DNA of 6,727 bases from Rhodothermaceae bacterium (GTDB lineage Bacteria > Bacteroidota > Rhodothermia > Rhodothermales > JAHEMB01): NCBI GenBank assembly GCA_024643915.1, contig JAHEMB010000208.1, forward strand, positions 1-6,727, read 5' to 3'. Shown piece after piece: positions 1 to 5,195 of this stretch; positions within the stretch are counted from its first letter, which is position 1, and every line of letters begins with the position of its first letter. Position numbers and translations under genes: made by a program. Below the pieces are notes generated by a model. That model had not been told where the DNA came from, did no database searches, and saw nothing but the letters and a program-made list of their open reading frames with translations.

Positions 1-714
1 CGCAGGCGCTACGAGCAGGATTTCGATTCTCTGCTGGACGAATATGAACTGACCGACGAAGAGATCCAGGCGATCAAGGCGGCGGACATCGGGCTTTTGT
101 ACGTGCTCGGCGTCAACATCGGCCGGCTCGGCTTTCTGGCGGACATCGAGGTGGGGCAGTTGGAGGCGACCATCGAACGCCTCGAACGAGGCGACTACCG
201 GATCGAGGAGCGCATGGTGCTGGAGGCCCACTTCGGCAACGGCGTGCCGATGGAGACCACCTGGGCGCTCAACGAGTTCGTCATCGAACGTAGCGGCGCC
301 GCCAAGCTCATCGCTATCGACGTGGCGGTGGACGGCGTGGCGCTCAACACGTACTGGGCCGACGGCCTCATCATCGCCACGCCCACCGGCTCCACAGCCT
401 ACTCGCTCTCCACCGGCGGCCCCCTCGTGATGCCGGGCGTGGACGCGCTCATCCTCACCCCCATCGCCCCGCATACACTCACCGTCCGCCCCCTCGTCTT
501 GCCGGACACGTCCGTCGTCGAGGTGCGTGTGCAGGCGGGGCAGCAACCCTACGTGGTCGCCGCCGACGGCTACAGCACCCTCGTCGAAGAGCAAGACGTG
601 CCCATCACCCTGCGCCGCGCCGCCCACACGGTCAACCTCGTCAAGCTGCCCGAACAGCACTATTTCCAGACGATCCGCACCAAGCTGATGTGGGGTGCGC
701 GAAATGAGCGCTAA
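1..714 (+). CDS. nadK: NAD kinase, C-terminal part, with an atypical N-terminal extension (5'-partial)
   Basis: NAD kinase phosphorylates NAD to NADP in the cytoplasm. The family match begins at the segment VLGVNIGRLGFLADI (from about base 100). It continues with ALNEFVIER, then DGLIIATPTGSTAYSLSTGG (nucleotide-binding Gly-rich/TPTGSTAY motif, about bases 364-423), then TPIAPHTLTVRPLVLPD and AADG near the end. Frame 1 is open to the left edge, so the true start is outside the window; the TTG at 97 is only an internal possible start. The odd point is upstream. The 32 visible residues before LYVLGVN should contain the catalytic GGDGT motif about 20 residues before VLGVN, and they do not. They read instead as an acidic helical segment (DEYELTDEEIQAIKAADIG) resembling the LigA-type dioxygenase small-domain family. 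NAD kinases are usually about 290 residues; only about 205 here match. The C-terminal identity is secure. Function is doubtful if this N-terminus is real. Confidence 0.88.
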   Translation, partial: RRRYEQDFDSLLDEYELTDEEIQAIKAADIGLLYVLGVNIGRLGFLADIEVGQLEATIERLERGDYRIEERMVLEAHFGNGVPMETTWALNEFVIERSGAAKLIAIDVAVDGVALNTYWADGLIIATPTGSTAYSLSTGGPLVMPGVDALILTPIAPHTLTVRPLVLPDTSVVEVRVQAGQQPYVVAADGYSTLVEEQDVPITLRRAAHTVNLVKLPEQHYFQTIRTKLMWGARNER

Positions 715-716
715 AT

Positions 717-737
717 AGCTGACGGCTGACCGCTGAT
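717..737. repeat. three tandem copies of a 7-base unit (RGCTGAY-like) after the NAD kinase stop
   Basis: The sequence reads AGCTGAC, GGCTGAC, CGCTGAT in a row, beginning two bases after the NAD kinase stop codon and followed by AGCT. It lies in the 97-base spacer to the next gene. No function is apparent; it looks like spacer microrepeat. Confidence 0.5.
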
Positions 738-811
738 AGCTTCTCCACCGACATTCCCACAACGCGTTTCCCTTCAGAACGCGCTGAGCCTCTTTCCAGA
801 CCGCAACGTTT

Positions 812-1726
812 ATGCTATACGACGTCATCATCGTGGGGGGTGGGCCGGCGGGGCTGAGTGCGGCGCTCGTGCTGAGCCGGTGCCGGCGGCGCGTGCTGCT
901 GTGCGACGATGGGCACCCGCGCAACGCGGCCTCCTCGGCCCTCCACGGCTACCTCACCCGAGACGGCATTGCCCCGGACGAGCTGCTGCGGCTAGGGCGT
1001 GCGGAGATCGTGGGCTACGGCGTGGAGATCCGAGAGGAAAAAGTCACGGGCGCCCGCTGCCTAGAACCCGGCGATGACGATAAAGCTGCCTTCGAGATCA
1101 CCCTCGCCGGCGGCGCGTCTCTCCGCGCCCGCAAGCTCCTCCTGGCGACGGGCGTGCAGGACGTGCTGCCGGACGTGGCGGGCGCTGCCGACTTCTACGG
1201 GCGGGGCGTCTATCATTGCCCGTACTGCGACGGCTGGCGGCACCGCGACGCCGCCCTCGCTGCCTACGGACACGGCGAAGACGCCGTCGGCCTGGCCCTG
1301 AGCCTCAAGACGTGGTCCGCCAACGTGACGGCCTGCGCCGACGGCGAATCCGTGAGCGACGCGGACCGCGCCCGCCTCAAAGCCAACGGCATCGCCTTCC
1401 GCCCCGAGCCCCTTGCCCGCCTGGAGGGCGACGACCATCTCCGCCGCCTCGTTTTCGCCGAGGGGCCGCCCCTCGACTGCGACGCGCTGTTTTTCAACAC
1501 GCGCCGCGTGCAGCACTCGGCCCTACCCGAAGCGCTCGGCTGCCGCAGTGACGAACGCGATGAGATCCGCACGCGCGGCAAGCAGCAGACCGGCGTTCCC
1601 GGCCTCTACCTCGCGGGCGACGCCGACGGCGACGTGCAGTTCGCCATCGTGGCCGCCGCCGAGGGCGCCGTCGCCGCCGTCGCCCTCAACCACGAGTTGG
1701 CAGAGGCAGCGCTCGTGAAACCGTGA
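812..1726 (+). CDS. thioredoxin-reductase-like FAD/NAD(P)H oxidoreductase with CPYC redox motif
   Basis: This is a complete 304-residue flavoprotein of the low-molecular-weight thioredoxin reductase fold. The N-terminal FAD-binding Rossmann motif is VGGGPAG (residues 8-14). The LATG segment (111-114) is the usual second FAD contact. The redox-active CPYC lies at residues 136-139 in YHCPYCDGW. A loose NAD(P)H dinucleotide site is YGHGEDAVG (152-160). The C-terminal FAD motif is GLYLAGDADGDVQFAI (264-279). The CPYCDGW form with a degenerate NADPH site is typical of the divergent TrxR-like branch (flavin disulfide oxidoreductases) rather than housekeeping TrxB, so the disulfide substrate cannot be named. 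It starts at ATG 812, 97 bases after the NAD kinase stop, with no clear Shine-Dalgarno site. Co-transcription with NAD kinase (NADP supply and NADPH use) is possible but unproven. Fold confidence is high, substrate unknown. Confidence 0.9.
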   Translation: MLYDVIIVGGGPAGLSAALVLSRCRRRVLLCDDGHPRNAASSALHGYLTRDGIAPDELLRLGRAEIVGYGVEIREEKVTGARCLEPGDDDKAAFEITLAGGASLRARKLLLATGVQDVLPDVAGAADFYGRGVYHCPYCDGWRHRDAALAAYGHGEDAVGLALSLKTWSANVTACADGESVSDADRARLKANGIAFRPEPLARLEGDDHLRRLVFAEGPPLDCDALFFNTRRVQHSALPEALGCRSDERDEIRTRGKQQTGVPGLYLAGDADGDVQFAIVAAAEGAVAAVALNHELAEAALVKP

Positions 1727-1847
1727 ATTTGCAGAATCGCCGAAGATGGGCCGCCGCACGGAAGCCTGGAAACCCGGCTCCGGTTGTGTCGTTGATTGAA
1801 ACCGCTCGACGGCTTGCCGGCATTGGTCGTCGCCGCAGCGAAATCCC

Positions 1848-1920
<73 letters not shown>

Positions 1921-1928
1921 CCTAGCGG

Positions 1929-1975
1929 AAACGCCTTGAATTAGCCTATAATGGCGATTCAGGGCGTTTTTCTTT
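1929..1975 (+). terminator. intrinsic terminator of the tRNA-Phe gene
   Basis: The arm AACGCCTTGAAT (1930-1941) pairs with ATTCAGGGCGTT (1957-1968), 12 base pairs with one G-T, and an inner GCC/GGC pair can extend it. It is followed by TTTTTCTTT. This is a textbook Rho-independent terminator for the plus strand. Confidence 0.9.
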
Positions 1976-2040
1976 GTCCGGCCGTTTCTTCCGAAAATGC
2001 AGCTTCGCGCAGGTTTTTGCAATTTCGTGCCTAAAACGTG

Positions 2041-2063
2041 CGTAAAAGCGGGCGGGCTTTACG
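2041..2063 (-). terminator. possible terminator downstream of the integrase remnant
   Basis: CGTAAA (2041-2046) pairs with TTTACG (2058-2063). After one bulged A, a GC/GC pair may extend it. Read on the minus strand, the hairpin is followed by CACGTTTTAGG, a short T run. It lies about 20 bases after the integrase stop. The stem is short, so the call is weak. Confidence 0.35.
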
Positions 2064-2082
2064 AATAGACTCTGGCAAAGCC

Positions 2083-2345
2083 TCACGCGCCAAAGGTCCG
2101 CTGCATCGCTTCCTTCAACGTGTCGGCGGCCAGATGGGCGTAGATGCTCGTCGTCCGAATATCGGTGTGCCCCAGTATAGCGGCCACCACTTCGAGCGAA
2201 AATCCTTTCCGCAAGAGCCACGAGGCCGTCGTGTGACGGAGGGAATACACTGAGAAACGGTCGTCGAGCTTCGCCAGGCGCACGTAGGATCTTGAAGCGG
2301 CGGGTGAACAGGTTGCCGTTGAGCCCAGCGCCCCCCTGCCCTTTC
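2083..2345 (-). pseudogene. tyrosine recombinase (phage-type integrase), C-terminal remnant with a frameshift
   Basis: The open 66-codon tail (2283 to 2083) carries the catalytic-domain signature of tyrosine recombinases. It has YSLRHTTASWLL (second catalytic Arg), then LGHTDIRTTSIYAHL with the His/Trp-position His and the nucleophile Tyr. The canonical HxxR is YxxR here. Just upstream, a different minus-strand frame reads GLNGNLFTRRFKILR (about 2345 down to 2287). This is the expected preceding helix (the 'RRFKxxxRxAxLDDR' region), so a one-base frameshift near 2282-2287 splits the domain. The first catalytic Arg, the core-binding domain and the N-terminus (normally about 200 more residues) are gone. 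Such enzymes integrate mobile elements, often into tRNA 3' ends, and this one lies 160 bases from tRNA-Phe. It is an inactive relic unless the frameshift is a sequencing error; even then it would lack its N-terminus. Confidence 0.82.
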
Positions 2346-2617
2346 AGCACCGGCCCGCCCGGCGCCCCGGCATGGTGCTGATTCTCGTTCGCGCCTTCAC
2401 CGATTACGCGGAAGAAGAGGTGCCACGCTACAAGGTGGAGCGGAAGTGAGCCCAGCACAAACGGGAAACGCCCCTGCCGACGTGCAAGCACGCGAACAAG
2501 GGCGAATCCCGGCAATCGTTTGAACGCTCACCAGAGCCGCCTGAGAGGCCAGCCAGGTGAGGTACATCTAATGATACGAACGTGGCGCCGTCAGCTCCAG
2601 CCGCTCGGCAAAAGAGT

Positions 2618-2650
2618 GAGCCCGCAGGGTTGGGGCGACCCTGCGGACTC
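2618..2650 (-). terminator. intrinsic terminator in repeat copy A
   Basis: CCGCAGGG (2622-2629) pairs perfectly with CCCTGCGG (2639-2646). GAG and CTC extend the stem across one mismatch. On the minus strand it is followed by ACTCTTTTGCC. It could end the transcript of the lipoprotein gene at 2907-3398, whose stop is about 257 bases upstream. Confidence 0.6.
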
Positions 2651-2716
2651 TGCGCGTGCGATCCTCCCTGCGTGCGGTGATACGCCGCCTTCAATTACTC
2701 TAACGGGGATGCCCGC
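2619..2716 (-). repeat. dispersed 3' element, copy A
   Basis: This 98-base segment matches 3540-3635. Counting by hand, 51 of 63 positions are identical without gaps over the part after the terminator hairpin. The shared blocks are AGCCCGCAGGG, GCGTGCGATCCTCC and ACGGGGA. Both copies lie downstream of a minus-strand lipoprotein gene in the same orientation. Confidence 0.75.
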
Positions 2717-2807
2717 TCAGTGGGGCGTCTTCTCGAGATGCTGGCAAAAGAGACAGGCTTTAAGAAAAAGTAATGGCCGGAGAGCGCTGCAACACCCCCC
2801 GGCCGGT

Positions 2808-2844
2808 GTGTGCTTGGAAGGTGCTACCTTTAAACCAAGCACAC
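2808..2844. repeat. long perfect-arm hairpin with nested stem
   Basis: GTGTGCTTGG (2808-2817) pairs perfectly with CCAAGCACAC (2835-2844). Inside it AAGGT (2818-2822) pairs with ACCTT (2826-2830) around a GCT loop, leaving TAAA unpaired. There is no T run on either side, so it is not a standard terminator. It falls in the 3' untranslated region of the minus-strand gene 2907-3398. Confidence 0.7.
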
Positions 2845-2906
2845 AAGCTGTTCACCGCCTCGCCGGAATCCCGGTTCCCCTCACCCGGCGCCGGGAACTG
2901 AGTACG

Positions 2907-3398
2907 TTAATTTGATGGCGGAGGGGGAAGGGGAGGGGGTATGATTATGATATCCAGCGAATCATTGTAGTCGCACGTCGTGCAGCGGCCCGCCGTCGTA
3001 GCCGGCACGCCCCCATAGTCGAACTTTCCGCGCCCTCGAATCGGCGTGGCTTCGTCGCCAGCACCCAGTTGCCCCGTGAAATGAAGCTCAGCCCGATGAA
3101 GCTCGAAGACGTTCCCGCGCAAAAGGCCGTGGACAGTCAGCTTCCCTTCACCGCTGATCGCTTCCTCGTCAGCCGTTTCCCCACTTACCAATACCTCCAG
3201 TTCGGCAACCCGCCGGTTGACCTTCGTAAAGCGCCCGTCGAAGTTCATAAGCGCCATCGTCTTGATGAGCTTCATAGAAGCAGGGTCGAGGGTCGTGGTG
3301 AGGGCAGCCCTTTCCTCCGGCCCGGTTAGTTCGGTGCCCGCCTCGCAACCCACGAGCAACACGAGCAAGACGATGGAGAGGGAGAAGCCGTGTTTCAT
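2907..3398 (-). CDS. small lipoprotein of unknown function with proline-rich tail
   Basis: A 163-residue protein with a classical lipoprotein signal: MKHG, a hydrophobic stretch SLSIVLLVLLV, and a lipobox ending at Cys18 (LLVGC). It should be lipidated and held at the cell envelope. The frame is open 45 codons further upstream, but ATG 3398 is chosen because it puts the signal peptide at the N-terminus and has a GAGGT-like site about 10 bases before it. The mature part is charged and strand-rich (FDGRFTKVNRRVAELEVLVSG..., GKLTVHGLL, FELHRAELHFTG), as in a small beta-sheet domain. The end carries CTTC (Cys139, Cys142), then four Ile, then PPPLPPPP. I do not recognise the family, and it lacks the NANGD signature of the neighbouring lipoprotein. 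It shares promoter-region and 3' blocks with the gene at 3668-4180. Confidence 0.8.
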   Translation of the reverse strand: MKHGFSLSIVLLVLLVGCEAGTELTGPEERAALTTTLDPASMKLIKTMALMNFDGRFTKVNRRVAELEVLVSGETADEEAISGEGKLTVHGLLRGNVFELHRAELHFTGQLGAGDEATPIRGRGKFDYGGVPATTAGRCTTCDYNDSLDIIIIPPPLPPPPSN

Positions 3399-3469
3399 CG
3401 AAGGTACCTCGGCAGTGCCGATTCGTGAAAAGGCCCGCCGGAGCGCGTGAAAATACAAGGGGCCTCTTT

Positions 3470-3499
3470 CTATAACGGACTTTCTAGGCAGAAAGTCAA
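3470..3499 (-). promoter_or_regulatory. candidate promoter with overlapping inverted repeat, upstream of the 2907-3398 lipoprotein gene
   Basis: On the minus strand TTGACT (3499-3494) is followed after 18 bases by TTATAG (3475-3470), a fair sigma-70-like pair, leaving a leader of about 65 bases to ATG 3398. GACTTTCT (3478-3485) and AGAAAGTC (3490-3497) form a perfect 8-base inverted repeat with a 4-base spacer covering the -35 region, a plausible operator. Assignment is by eye only. Confidence 0.4.
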
Positions 3500-3538
3500 G
3501 AAGTGCTGTTGAGGCGAACGACGCCAGGTACAATGAAA

Positions 3539-3569
3539 GAGCCCGCAGGGAGGGCTACCCGGCGGGCTC
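3539..3569 (-). terminator. intrinsic terminator in repeat copy B
   Basis: GAGCCCGC (3539-3546) pairs with GCGGGCTC (3562-3569). After one mismatch, GGG/CCC continues the stem. The minus strand continues TTTCATTG. It lies about 100 bases past the stop of the lipoprotein gene at 3668-4180 and probably ends that transcript. Confidence 0.7.
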
Positions 3570-3635
3570 CGTGCGTGCGATCCTCCGTGCGTGCGGAGGT
3601 TCGTCACCTTCTCTTACTATGACGGGGAGCCCCGC
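3540..3635 (-). repeat. dispersed 3' element, copy B
   Basis: This is the partner of 2619-2716 in the same orientation. It includes the terminator hairpin and a conserved stretch containing GTGCGATCCTCC and CTTACTATGACGGGGA. A second small hairpin, CCTCCG/CGGAGG, is present here but only partly kept in copy A. Confidence 0.75.
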
Positions 3636-3667
3636 GCCCAAATCAAGCGCACGTGGAGCCGCCGCCA

Positions 3668-4180
3668 CTATTTACAGGTGAGCTTGGTGTTGCTCACCGT
3701 CGAGGTCACGTCGCCGTTGGCGTTGACCGTAAAGTGCATGATGGCCGTAATCAGCAGGTTCGGCGCCTGCCCCTGCCCGATCACACGGATGGCGACCGGA
3801 TTCGAAAACGTCGCGCCGGGTCCTAAATTGAACGAGAAGTTGTCCGAGTAGTTCACGCGGTAGCGGTTACCCTGGTCGCCGGTCCCATCGGCGTGGATGT
3901 TCCAGTTGTCGGTGAGATGGAAACCGCCGCTGCCGTCGACGCGAACGTGCGTGGTGAACTGCCAGGTGCCCGACATTAACACGTTCTCCCCGTTACAGAG
4001 TGAGGCAAAAACAAAGACAGGGAATTTGGTCACCGTGGCGGCGTTGGCCGTCGCGCCTATCTCGGCCACGAGTGGTGCGTCGTCGAGTGCCGTGAGTGGG
4101 GCCTCCTGGCAACCGGCCACGAAGACGGCGACGAGGGCAAGGAAGGCAACGGGGCGTAGAGCGGAAAGGAAAGAGGTCAT
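3668..4180 (-). CDS. small lipoprotein, two-cysteine NANGD family
   Basis: A 170-residue exported protein. The signal is MTSFLSALRPVAFLALVAVFVAGC with lipobox Cys24 (VAGC). The frame opens 25 codons earlier, but ATG 4180 is preferred because it begins the signal peptide and has GAGG six bases ahead. The mature domain has Cys62 (SLCNGEN) and a penultimate Cys169 (KLTCK), 107 residues apart and probably disulfide-bonded. Between them are alternating strands: GGFHLTDNWNIHADGTGDQG, NRYRVNYSDNF, GQGQAPNLLITA and VNANGDVTSTVSN. This plan, including NANGD-x-T-x-TV-x-N-x-K and the terminal Cys, recurs in the proteins at 4737-5195 and 5344-5618. Small exported proteins of this plan occur as uncharacterised proteins in environmental bacteria; no function is known to me. 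It shares the 5' block and 3' repeat with the gene at 2907-3398. Confidence 0.85.
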   Translation of the reverse strand: MTSFLSALRPVAFLALVAVFVAGCQEAPLTALDDAPLVAEIGATANAATVTKFPVFVFASLCNGENVLMSGTWQFTTHVRVDGSGGFHLTDNWNIHADGTGDQGNRYRVNYSDNFSFNLGPGATFSNPVAIRVIGQGQAPNLLITAIMHFTVNANGDVTSTVSNTKLTCK

Positions 4181-4283
4181 GGCGAGCCTCACAGGTTGAT
4201 GGGATGGTTGGGAGAAGCGCTCCCCCATGAGGACGACAAGGTGACCGGGGGTCATGACCTGATGCGAACAGCGAGCACTTACA

Positions 4284-4317
4284 AGACTAACTAGGGTTTA
4301 ATTAGGAGAAAGTCAAG
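4284..4317 (-). promoter_or_regulatory. candidate promoter for the 3668-4180 lipoprotein gene
   Basis: Minus-strand TTGACT (4316-4311) is followed after 17 bases by TAGTTA (4293-4288). The 11-base block CTTGACTTTCT (4317-4307) is identical to the block in front of the other lipoprotein gene (3500-3490). It overlaps the last codons of the upstream gene 4302-4685 and leaves a leader of about 105 bases. The -10 match is poor; the shared -35 block is the main evidence. Confidence 0.3.
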
Positions 4318-4685
4318 TCTCCCACCGGCAGGCCGCCCCCGAAGCCCATCTCCCTCGCCGCCAGCGTGTAGCGCAGCCACAGCGCCGCGTGCTCGCTCGC
4401 CTCGATGCCATGCAAATCACGCAGGCACTCCGCCGCCAGCGCGTGCGCCTCGCCCTCGAAGAAGGCCGGGTGGATGATGAAGGCTTCGATGTCTCGCCGT
4501 GCCGCTTCGACCATGCTAGTGGGCCGGATCTCGACGCCCCGCCTGGCCTCTCGCATGGCCCGGCGTACCTCGTCCGTTCGCTCGGTGCCGGTGCCGCAGC
4601 GTTTCCTGTAACGGTCACATTCGGCTATAACAATCTCGTTAATGCGCTTGCGACGTGCGAACCGAAGGCAGGCTCGGCCATTGTC
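4302..4685 (-). pseudogene. unrecognised protein fragment, no normal start codon
   Basis: The minus-strand frame is open from 4685 (just after a TGA at 4688-4686) to TAA at 4302. Codons from about 4560 down are strongly G/C at third positions, so this strand and frame are really coding; the overlapping plus-strand frame is its shadow. Protein-like text continues upstream of the only ATG (4556), for example INEIVIAECDRYRKRCG and TERTDEVRRAMREARRG, so the gene is longer than 84 residues. No ATG, GTG or TTG lies in the upper part. An ATG at 4681 is one frame off and would need a frameshift within 19 codons. The C-terminal half is helical with an aromatic segment, HAALWLRYTLAAREMGFGGG. I do not recognise the family. 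It is either N-terminally decayed or uses a rare start such as ATT. It lies 121 bases before the co-oriented lipoprotein gene. Confidence 0.6.
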
Positions 4686-4736
4686 TCACCTATCCCTCAT
4701 GGTCTTCCGTTCAATCATCAAACGCAGTGACAGGTC

Positions 4737-5195
4737 ATGAAAAAGATCGCTTTACCCATCGTCGTCCTCGCGCTTCTGGGCCTTGCCTTCACGCAACCGT
4801 CCGCGATCCTCGATAAGGTTAACTTTAAGACAGACGTAAGCCAGAGCGTCATCGTCCCCTGTGCAAACGAAACCATCGCCTTCGACGGCGCCCTCCACGT
4901 ACAGGGACACCTGAACGAGAATGCAAACGGTATTCACGGAAAGCTGCACTTCAACCTCTCCAACTTGAAGGGCGAAGGCACGAGCGGCACGTCATATGTG
5001 GCGCAGGCCGTGGGCAACGGCTCGCTCAACGTCAACTTCAACGGGGCCAACAACGGCACCGTCGTCGTGAACTTCCACGTCAACGGCAAAGGCAGCGCGC
5101 CCAAGCTGAAAGGCCACGCCAACCTGCACCTGACCCAGAATGCCAACGGCGACTTCACCGCCACCGTGGCCAACGTTAAGGTTAGCTGCCGGTAA
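4737..5195 (+). CDS. small secreted protein, two-cysteine NANGD family
   Basis: A complete 152-residue protein. It has a Sec signal peptide (MKKIALPIVVLALLGLAFTQPSA) with no lipobox, so it is periplasmic or secreted rather than lipid-anchored. The mature domain has Cys42 (IVPCANE) and penultimate Cys151 (VSCR), 109 residues apart, matching the 107-residue spacing in the lipoprotein at 3668-4180. Conserved segments are GKGSAPKLKGHA (compare GQGQAPNLLITA) and QNANGDFTATVANVKVSC (compare VNANGDVTSTVSNTKLTC). It is rich in Asn, Gly, His and beta-strand patterns, as in a small beta-sandwich closed by a disulfide between first and last strands (inference). ATG 4737 is chosen because it starts the signal peptide; only a weak AGG precedes it closely. 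It is transcribed towards the broken paralogue at 5344-5618. Function unknown. Confidence 0.87.
   Translation: MKKIALPIVVLALLGLAFTQPSAILDKVNFKTDVSQSVIVPCANETIAFDGALHVQGHLNENANGIHGKLHFNLSNLKGEGTSGTSYVAQAVGNGSLNVNFNGANNGTVVVNFHVNGKGSAPKLKGHANLHLTQNANGDFTATVANVKVSCR

Larger units (their letters stand above)
2346..2906. other. 561-base stretch without a convincing gene
   Basis: No frame on either strand shows recognisable motifs or sustained GC-rich wobble use. It contains a 25-codon plus-strand frame (2372-2449), a repeat with terminator hairpin (2618-2716), a long perfect-arm hairpin (2808-2844) and a second inverted repeat GTTCCC/GGGAAC (2874-2879 and 2893-2898) just after the stop of the lipoprotein gene at 2907. 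It looks like decayed element DNA plus the 3' untranslated region of that gene. Confidence 0.6.

Noticed and set aside
1061..1516. Long minus-strand open frames (151 and 105 codons) opposite the flavoprotein gene
   Set aside because: They are antisense shadows of a GC-rich gene with intact FAD and CPYC motifs on the plus strand; their translations are low-complexity and motif-free.
1948..1954. TATAAT inside the loop of the tRNA terminator as a -10 box
   Set aside because: No -35 element at a suitable distance and it lies in the hairpin loop; nothing downstream on the plus strand needs a promoter here.
2237..2245. GGAGGGAAT matching (in reverse complement) part of the tRNA-Phe 3' end, possible att core
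   Set aside because: Only nine bases match, and they encode the conserved integrase residues Tyr-Ser-Leu-Arg, so chance is enough.
1946..2515. A 189-codon minus-strand frame across the integrase region
   Set aside because: Only the short part GLNGNLFTRRFKILR looks real, as the shifted piece of the integrase; the rest runs through the wrong frame of the integrase tail, and through the tRNA terminator.
2917..2939. G-rich run on the plus strand, possible G-quadruplex
   Set aside because: It is explained by the proline codons of the lipoprotein tail on the other strand, and only three runs of three or more G are present.
4240..4259. Adjacent palindromes GGTGACC and GGTCATGACC in the leader of the 3668-4180 gene
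   Set aside because: Too short to call an operator without a second copy elsewhere; none seen in front of the related genes.
4389..4730. A 113-codon plus-strand frame ahead of the secreted protein gene
   Set aside because: The opposite strand has the coding-type codon bias; this frame has no motif, no signal and no ribosome-binding site.
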